Below are positions 5,633-9,485 of a stretch of 9,485 bases of DNA, piece after piece. The DNA comes from Candidatus Brevefilum sp. GTDB lineage: Bacteria; Chloroflexota; Anaerolineae; Anaerolineales; Anaerolineaceae. The stretch is from contig SLIC01000024.1 of NCBI GenBank assembly GCA_007135845.1, forward strand, positions 1-9,485, given 5' to 3'. The notes below the pieces were generated by a model. That model did not search any database and had not been told where the DNA came from. It worked only from the letters and a program-made list of their open reading frames with translations. Within the stretch, counting starts at the first letter, position 1; each line of letters starts with the position of its first letter. The position numbers and the translations under genes were made by a program.

Positions 5633-6778
5633 ATGCGTGCCCAAATTAAACATCAAGAAAACGACAGGATAAAACCGAAAGCCTTCTCCTTTGAGCTGAT
5701 TGCGCAGGATGGCGAAGCGCGCGCGGGCATCTTTCATACCCACTATGGTGAGATACCCACACCGATCTTTGCCCCGGTTGGCACCCAGGGGACGGTCAAG
5801 TCCCTCACCCAGGCCCAATTGATGGCGCTGGATGCTAAACTGATCCTGGCCAATACCTATCACCTTTACCTGCGCCCAGGCGATGACCTGGTCGCTGAAA
5901 TGGGCGGTTTACATGGTTTTATGTCCTGGGAAAGGCCGATTTTAACCGATTCCGGCGGTTTCCAGGTTTTCTCTCTTTCTGATACCCGCCAGGTTGACGA
6001 GGACGGCGTTACCTTCAAAAGCCATATTGACGGCTCCTCCCACCGCTTTACGCCAGAACGATCCATTGCCATCCAGGAAAACCTCGGCGCCGATGTGATC
6101 ATGGCATTCGATGAATGTGCTGAACCCTATGACCATGACTATAACCGCCAGGCGATGGAACGTACCCACCGCTGGGCAGAACGCTGTTTGCATGCCAAAA
6201 CCAGGGACGATCAGGCTCTGTTTGGCATTGTTCAGGGCGGCGTCTTCCCTGAGCTGCGGAAGGCATCGGCCCGGCATATTGCCAGCCTGGATTTCCCGGG
6301 CAACGCCATTGGCGGTCTTTCTGTGGGAGAAACCAAGGATGAAATGCACGCCATGCTCAAGGTGGTCAACCCGATTTTGCCCCGAAACAAGCCCCGCTAC
6401 TTGATGGGCGTGGGTACCCCGCAAGATCTGGTGGAATGTGTTGGGCTCGGTGTTGATATTTTTGACTGTGTTTTGCCAACCCGGCTGGCCCGTCATAACG
6501 CGGCCATGACCGATACTGGGCGTATGAATTTGATGAACGCAAAATATGCCCGTGACGAACAGCCGATCAGTGACACCTGTACTTGTTACACCTGCCAGAC
6601 CCATACCCGAGCCTATATACGACACCTAATCCAGGCCCGCGAGATGCTGTCCGGCACACTGCTCTCGATCCATAACATTCATACATTGCTAAACCTTGCC
6701 AGGCTCATGCGAGAGGCGATTGTTAAGGGTGAATTTGATGCCTTTCAGCAGCAATATTTATCTGGCTTGCTAATCTGA
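5633..6778 (+). CDS. tgt: Queuine/preQ1 tRNA-guanine transglycosylase
   Basis: Exchanges the guanine at wobble position 34 of GUN-anticodon tRNAs (Asp, Asn, His, Tyr) for preQ1, the committed step of queuosine formation in bacterial tRNA; cytosolic enzyme. The 381 residues cover the full TIM-barrel family length. Visible hallmarks: Asp106 in DSGGFQVFSL (general base), Asp160 in MAFDEC (base recognition), GGLSVGE at 227-233, Asp278 in FDCVLPTR (nucleophile), and the zinc site Cys316, Cys318, Cys321 and His347. Spacing of the zinc ligands matches the E. coli enzyme with a +14 offset. The offset reflects an N-terminal extension of about 15 mostly polar residues (MRAQIKHQENDRIKPK) before the usual FSFELI start. 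The ATG at 5633 is supported by GGTGG just upstream and a TATAAT box. It is the first gene of a three-gene unit; uppP follows after 13 bp. Confidence 0.97.
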   Translation: MRAQIKHQENDRIKPKAFSFELIAQDGEARAGIFHTHYGEIPTPIFAPVGTQGTVKSLTQAQLMALDAKLILANTYHLYLRPGDDLVAEMGGLHGFMSWERPILTDSGGFQVFSLSDTRQVDEDGVTFKSHIDGSSHRFTPERSIAIQENLGADVIMAFDECAEPYDHDYNRQAMERTHRWAERCLHAKTRDDQALFGIVQGGVFPELRKASARHIASLDFPGNAIGGLSVGETKDEMHAMLKVVNPILPRNKPRYLMGVGTPQDLVECVGLGVDIFDCVLPTRLARHNAAMTDTGRMNLMNAKYARDEQPISDTCTCYTCQTHTRAYIRHLIQAREMLSGTLLSIHNIHTLLNLARLMREAIVKGEFDAFQQQYLSGLLI

Positions 6779-6784
6779 AGAGGA
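6778..6784 (+). promoter_or_regulatory. Shine-Dalgarno of uppP, touching the tgt stop codon
   Basis: AAGAGGA begins on the last base of the tgt TGA stop and ends 7 nt before the uppP ATG at 6792. This is near-ideal spacing and indicates translation coupled to tgt within one mRNA. Confidence 0.7.
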
Positions 6785-6791
6785 ATATTAC

Positions 6792-7616
6792 ATGAACATT
6801 ATCCAAGCAATCATATTGGGTATCCTCCAGGGTATCACCGAATTTTTACCGGTCTCCAGTTCCGGGCACCTGGTGATCCTGCCTTTTTTTCTCAACTGGC
6901 AATTACCCGTCAAAGAAACCTTTATCTTCAACGTGCTGGTGCAGATTGGCACCATCGTGGCGGTCATTTTTTATTTTAGGAAGGACCTGGTCGCCATTAT
7001 CAGTGAGTTCTTCACACAGTTGTTTGCAGGAACACCCTTCGCTTCGCATGATGCCAGGATGGGCTGGCTGATCATCGTTGCGACGATCCCGGCCGGGGTG
7101 GCAGGGTTGTTCTTTGCCGATGTGGTTGAAGAGGCCTTTGCTTCACCGCTCATCGCGGGGATCATGCTGCTGGTCACGGCAGTGGTCATGCTCCTGGCGG
7201 AGTTGATCAGCCAAAAGCTGGGCGATATCGAGGATATCACCTTGGTGTCAGCCCTATCAATGGGCTTGATGCAGATCCTGGCGATGTTTCCTGGTATCTC
7301 GCGTTCCGGGTCAACGATCTCGGGCGGTATGTACACACACCTGCGCCGTGAAGCCGCTGGAAAGTTTTCGTTCTTAATGTCAATCCCAATCATGCTGGCG
7401 GCTGGGGTCCTATCAACCTACCAGATGGTCACCGAAGTGCCCGATTTGGGCGAGTTTCTACCAATTATGGCAGTCGGATTTGTGACCGCTATGGTGGTGG
7501 GCTATATCGCCATTCGCTGGCTGCTCAAGTTCCTGGTAAGAAACTCACTGGCGTATTTTTCGATCTACTGCTTCCTGGTGGGGACAATTACGATCCTGAC
7601 CTGGTTGTTAAGGTAA
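6792..7616 (+). CDS. uppP: Undecaprenyl-diphosphatase (UppP/BacA family)
   Basis: Integral membrane phosphatase that converts undecaprenyl diphosphate to undecaprenyl phosphate, recycling the lipid carrier used for peptidoglycan and other envelope polymers; overexpression of the family confers bacitracin resistance. The length, 274 residues, is standard. Both catalytic motifs are intact: Glu17 and His26 within GITEFLPVSSSGHL, and Arg171 in PGISRSGSTI. Hydrophobic segments run through the protein (for example 46-62, 92-108, 118-137, 153-166, 194-210, 223-241 and 253-272), consistent with the inverted-repeat fold of the family. One small departure from many relatives is NVLVQIGT at 47-54, where His is common at the Gln position. 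It sits between tgt and the lipoprotein gene in a tight unit. Confidence 0.97.
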   Translation: MNIIQAIILGILQGITEFLPVSSSGHLVILPFFLNWQLPVKETFIFNVLVQIGTIVAVIFYFRKDLVAIISEFFTQLFAGTPFASHDARMGWLIIVATIPAGVAGLFFADVVEEAFASPLIAGIMLLVTAVVMLLAELISQKLGDIEDITLVSALSMGLMQILAMFPGISRSGSTISGGMYTHLRREAAGKFSFLMSIPIMLAAGVLSTYQMVTEVPDLGEFLPIMAVGFVTAMVVGYIAIRWLLKFLVRNSLAYFSIYCFLVGTITILTWLLR

Positions 7617-7620
7617 CACA

Positions 7621-8370
7621 ATGAAAACTATTAACCTGATTTTTCTGGGTTTGGCACTTCTGGTGGTGGTGACCGCCTGTGAACTGGAAGCGCCTATACC
7701 CGTTGAGCAACCCCCACCCGAGGTTGTGGAACTGCAAATTACCCCGGCGGTTGAGCATTGGCTGCCAAAGGTGGCGGTGTGTGCGGCGGATATTCCCAAC
7801 TTTGGGGTGTCTGTCCAGATTTTACCCAGGGCAGAATTATCCCTGTCAGAGACTGACCTGATCCTGCGCCTGGGGGAACGGTTGGCAACAGATCCTTTTG
7901 TTGCTGTCATGGGTGTGGAGGAAATTGTGATCGTGGCAGGGTCAGATGTACCGGTAAACTCAATTCGCCTGTCTGACCTACAAGGAATTTACGCTGGGAC
8001 CATCACCCGTTGGGGAGAAGTATCTTCGGTAGGGGATGATGAGAGCGGAAGGGGTCAACCGATAATGCCGCTGTCTTACCCAGAAGGCCATGAGGTTGAA
8101 ATTTTATTCAGCAGGATTTACCTGGATGATAACGGGATCTTAATTGATCCACAGGTTTTTTCAACAACGCCATTTTTAGAGAAGCTGTTGGACCTTTATC
8201 CTTATGCCATCGGTTACTTGTTGGAGAGCCAATCACCAGAAGGTGTGCGGATTCTCAATGTGACCCCCGAGGACGAAATTGTAAGCCTGCAGTACGTGCT
8301 GGCGGTCACTGCTGAGGAACCGGCCGGGGGATTGAAACAGCTGCTGTTGTGCTTGCAAAACGCACAGTGA
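7621..8370 (+). CDS. PstS-like substrate-binding lipoprotein (short)
   Basis: A 249-residue exported lipoprotein with a phosphate-binding-protein-like fold, anchored outside the cytoplasmic membrane. Residues 1-19 are a lipoprotein signal peptide with lipobox VTAC, so Cys20 should be the lipidated N-terminus. A Pro/Glu-rich stretch (21-36) forms a tether. The region LSDLQGIYAGTITRWGEV (117-134) matches the hinge-proximal signature of PstS-type binding proteins, and YPYAIGYL (193-200) fits the matching second-lobe motif. It is shorter than typical PstS and has no obvious GSG phosphate loop near its N-terminus, so phosphate binding is not assured. Cys54 and Cys244 could form a disulfide joining the ends of the first lobe. 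It starts 4 bp after the uppP stop, so expression is coupled. No pstCAB genes are nearby, so it may be a sensor or orphan binding protein. Confidence 0.8.
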   Translation: MKTINLIFLGLALLVVVTACELEAPIPVEQPPPEVVELQITPAVEHWLPKVAVCAADIPNFGVSVQILPRAELSLSETDLILRLGERLATDPFVAVMGVEEIVIVAGSDVPVNSIRLSDLQGIYAGTITRWGEVSSVGDDESGRGQPIMPLSYPEGHEVEILFSRIYLDDNGILIDPQVFSTTPFLEKLLDLYPYAIGYLLESQSPEGVRILNVTPEDEIVSLQYVLAVTAEEPAGGLKQLLLCLQNAQ

Positions 8371-8479
8371 ATGGCTTGGGTGTAAACTAATGGCAAATTA
8401 ATTCTGAATATGAAGGAAAACCTGATAAATTGATCAATAAACACTTGAGATTTCTACTAGCTGATAGTTTTCAAGCCCT

Positions 8480-8504
8480 CAGAACTATAGTTCAGTTAGT
8501 TCTG
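8480..8504. repeat. 8-bp inverted repeat hairpin containing a 12-bp palindrome
   Basis: CAGAACTA (8480-8487) pairs with TAGTTCTG (8497-8504) across a 9-nt loop. The left arm also lies in a perfect 12-bp palindrome GAACTATAGTTC (8482-8493). This allows either a hairpin in the mRNA tail 110 nt past the lipoprotein stop, or a dyad binding site. There is no T-run after it, so it is not a standard terminator. Confidence 0.45.
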
Positions 8505-8547
8505 TCCGGAAAACCCCTAAGAATCTCATGCCATTTTAATAAATATA

Positions 8548-8619
8548 GTAACTACTCAGTCTGAAGAGGAATAACCCAACACCACCCACACCTCAGCAGG
8601 AGTACGCCTGAGTAGATAC
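8548..8619. mobile_element. 72-bp miniature element with 12-bp terminal inverted repeats and imperfect 8-bp target duplication
   Basis: The left end GTAACTACTCAG (8548-8559) and the reverse complement of the right end (8608-8619, GTATCTACTCAG) agree at 11 of 12 bases. The bases immediately outside are TAAATATA (8540-8547) and TAAATGTG (8620-8627), agreeing at 6 of 8. Ends starting GTAA and an 8-bp duplication are known properties of IS66-family insertion sequences, so this is probably a degenerate non-coding derivative of such an element. The same 12 bases recur at 9473-9484. Confidence 0.5.
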
Positions 8620-8640
8620 TAAATGTGTAATTATTATCTA

Positions 8641-8666
8641 GTGACGATTGGTTTTTGGGTTATAAT
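8641..8666 (+). promoter_or_regulatory. Promoter of the 164-aa membrane-protein gene
   Basis: TATAAT at 8661-8666 is a perfect -10 box about 67 nt before the ATG at 8733. A -35 candidate GTGACG (8641-8646) has a spacer of only 14 bp, so it is weak. The position immediately downstream of the miniature element suggests the insertion lies just upstream of this promoter. Confidence 0.5.
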
Positions 8667-8722
8667 TTCGGAATTAACCACAAAATCTAGATCCATCATA
8701 ATCAACCATAAAAGAATATACC

Positions 8723-8727
8723 AGGAG
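8723..8727 (+). promoter_or_regulatory. Shine-Dalgarno deciding the start at 8733
   Basis: AGGAG ends 5 nt before the ATG at 8733-8735, within CCAGGAGTTGTC. This is the clearest ribosome-binding site in the window and fixes the start of the following gene. Confidence 0.8.
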
Positions 8728-8732
8728 TTGTC

Positions 8733-9227
8733 ATGGCAAAACCAACCAAGTATGCCCCCCACCTGTGTACGTTGTTCATGATTATTGCATTCATTGGCAT
8801 TGTTCTTGGACTCATATTCCAGCAGCCTTTGATTACGATCATCTTGCTCATACCTACCGCGATTTATCAAGCTTATCGCACAGAGGGGCGATCGACGAAA
8901 ACGTCTTCTTACATACTCCTTGTTGTGTTAGTAGCAAGCATTGTGCTGATGGTTTTTGATATCGAGTTTAATATTGCCAATTTTCTTGGCGCAGACCGGC
9001 AATTAATCGGGGGATATTGGGTGCCATTGGGTGATTTACGGGTCGTAGGGCCTGGAATCATCGCAGTTTTGTCGGTGATCCTGTTTACGCGAACCCGTGG
9101 TATCTACACCCGTTGGCTGGCAGCGATTATTTTCGTCACTTCCTTTGCGATCATCTATCTGGTTGATCCCACGGGCTTTCAAGAATTTCTAGATTTCGGA
9201 CTTCGGGAGATACTGCGGCGGTTTTAA
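8733..9227 (+). CDS. Hypothetical multi-pass membrane protein (164 aa)
   Basis: Not recognised as a named family. The 164 residues contain about five hydrophobic segments: 11-29, 31-47, 60-76, 104-119 and 126-144. A polar, probably outward or cytosolic loop at 48-59 (AYRTEGRSTKTS) and a longer loop at 77-103 (IEFNIANFLGADRQLIGGYW in part) separate them. Positive residues cluster at 118-127 (FTRTRGIYTR) between the last two segments, which by the positive-inside rule places that loop in the cytoplasm. There is no signal-peptide cleavage motif and no enzyme motif. A strong Shine-Dalgarno and a TATAAT box upstream make it very likely to be a real, separately transcribed gene. It ends with TAA at 9225-9227 and has no same-strand partner within the window. 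Confidence 0.8.
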   Translation: MAKPTKYAPHLCTLFMIIAFIGIVLGLIFQQPLITIILLIPTAIYQAYRTEGRSTKTSSYILLVVLVASIVLMVFDIEFNIANFLGADRQLIGGYWVPLGDLRVVGPGIIAVLSVILFTRTRGIYTRWLAAIIFVTSFAIIYLVDPTGFQEFLDFGLREILRRF

Positions 9228-9485
9228 CTTTCGTTGATCACAGATGATAAACTGAAAAGTAAGCGTGACCTGTTTTCACAGGATGCTTTCCAGTTAAGGA
9301 ATCTCAACGTTGGATTTCATTACCTTAAAACATTCTGTTGTTCATCTCGTGATATCGTGTATATCATTAATCACGAAGAATTTCAAAACGCCATTCCCTA
9401 TAGTGTTGAAACACCGACGATATACATGAAATCGTAATCTGAAAAGAAAATCTTTTTTTTGATAATAATTTTGTAACTACTCAGC
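9228..9485. other. AT-rich non-coding tail
   Basis: No supported gene is seen. The stretch has no Shine-Dalgarno-led frame of convincing composition. The only structures are an A/T-only inverted repeat AAAAGA/TCTTTT at 9442-9447 and 9451-9456 running into four more T bases, a possible weak terminator on the + strand, and the repeat end at 9473-9485. Confidence 0.5.
9473..9485 (+). repeat. Second copy of the GTAACTACTCAG end, cut by window edge
   Basis: GTAACTACTCAG at 9473-9484 is identical over 12 bases, in the same orientation, to the left end of the miniature element at 8548-8559. The next base is C here and T there, so the sequences part or the window ends. It may be the left terminal repeat of a full insertion sequence, or of another miniature copy, continuing past the window. 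Confidence 0.5.

Larger units (their letters stand above)
8371..8732. other. AT-rich spacer with palindromes, a miniature element and a downstream promoter
   Basis: No gene is supported here. From left to right the spacer holds a 10-bp palindrome ATTGATCAAT (8429-8438), a hairpin at 8480-8504, a 72-bp miniature element at 8548-8619, a TATAAT box at 8661-8666 and a Shine-Dalgarno at 8723-8727. No classic GC-stem plus T-run terminator was found after the lipoprotein gene; the 8480-8504 hairpin is the nearest candidate. Confidence 0.6.

Noticed and set aside
5942..6625. 227-codon frame antisense to tgt
   Set aside because: Lies wholly within the very well-supported tgt gene on the opposite strand; a codon-bias shadow with no domain signature.
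9234..9437. 67-codon + strand frame after the 164-aa membrane protein
   Set aside because: Starts with TTG, has no Shine-Dalgarno, and its composition looks like non-coding AT-rich sequence.
9442..9460. Intrinsic terminator AAAAGA-AAA-TCTTTT followed by T bases
   Set aside because: The stem is almost entirely A-T, only 6 bp with a 3-nt loop, and more than 200 nt from the nearest gene end; kept only as a remark.

Overview
The window most resembles a chromosomal segment from a Gram-negative-like or monoderm environmental bacterium, probably of the Anaerolineae (Chloroflexota). This placement is an inference. It rests on the short TPR-like N-terminal module (helix pairs ending in 'HP' and 'APND' turns) attached to an otherwise unrelated membrane protein, the style of the fused permease, the moderate GC of the genes against AT-rich spacers, and the small hydrophobic hypothetical proteins. 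No rRNA, tRNA or CRISPR array was seen.

Layout. (1) 1-425 (+) is the C-terminal part of a short-chain dehydrogenase/reductase whose NAD(P)-binding N-terminus lies outside the window. (2) 426-575 is a convergent spacer with a 10-bp perfect inverted repeat (likely two-way terminator), a 14-bp tandem repeat and a C/T-rich tract. (3) 576-3689 (-) is a 1037-residue permease that joins a DppB-type and a DppC-type transmembrane subunit in one chain. It also carries a TPR-like cytosolic head and a roughly 200-residue extracytoplasmic insert. (4) 3690-4080 is an AT-rich spacer with several inverted repeats. (5) 4081-5156 (-) is a two-gene unit: a PHP-domain metal-dependent phosphoesterase, then a small membrane protein 11 bp downstream. 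(6) 5157-5632 is a divergent intergenic region holding a near-consensus promoter for a probably leaderless PHP mRNA, a 268-bp element built of concentric inverted repeats, and the tgt promoter. (7) 5633-8370 (+) is a tight three-gene unit: tgt (tRNA-guanine transglycosylase), uppP (undecaprenyl-diphosphatase) and a PstS-like lipoprotein. (8) 8371-8732 is an AT-rich spacer with palindromes and a 72-bp miniature element with 12-bp terminal repeats and an imperfect 8-bp target duplication. (9) 8733-9227 (+) is a hypothetical multi-pass membrane protein with its own promoter and ribosome-binding site. (10) 9228-9485 is a non-coding tail. Its last bases repeat exactly the end of the miniature element, so a larger mobile element may begin there.

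Functionally, the fused permease would form the whole membrane channel of a peptide/nickel/oligosaccharide-type ABC importer. No ATPase or binding-protein gene is visible here. The tgt-uppP-lipoprotein unit mixes tRNA modification (queuosine pathway), lipid-carrier recycling for the cell envelope, and an anion-binding-like lipoprotein, so it looks like a housekeeping co-transcription unit rather than one pathway. The least ordinary items are the permease architecture and the two small mobile-element-like repeats.
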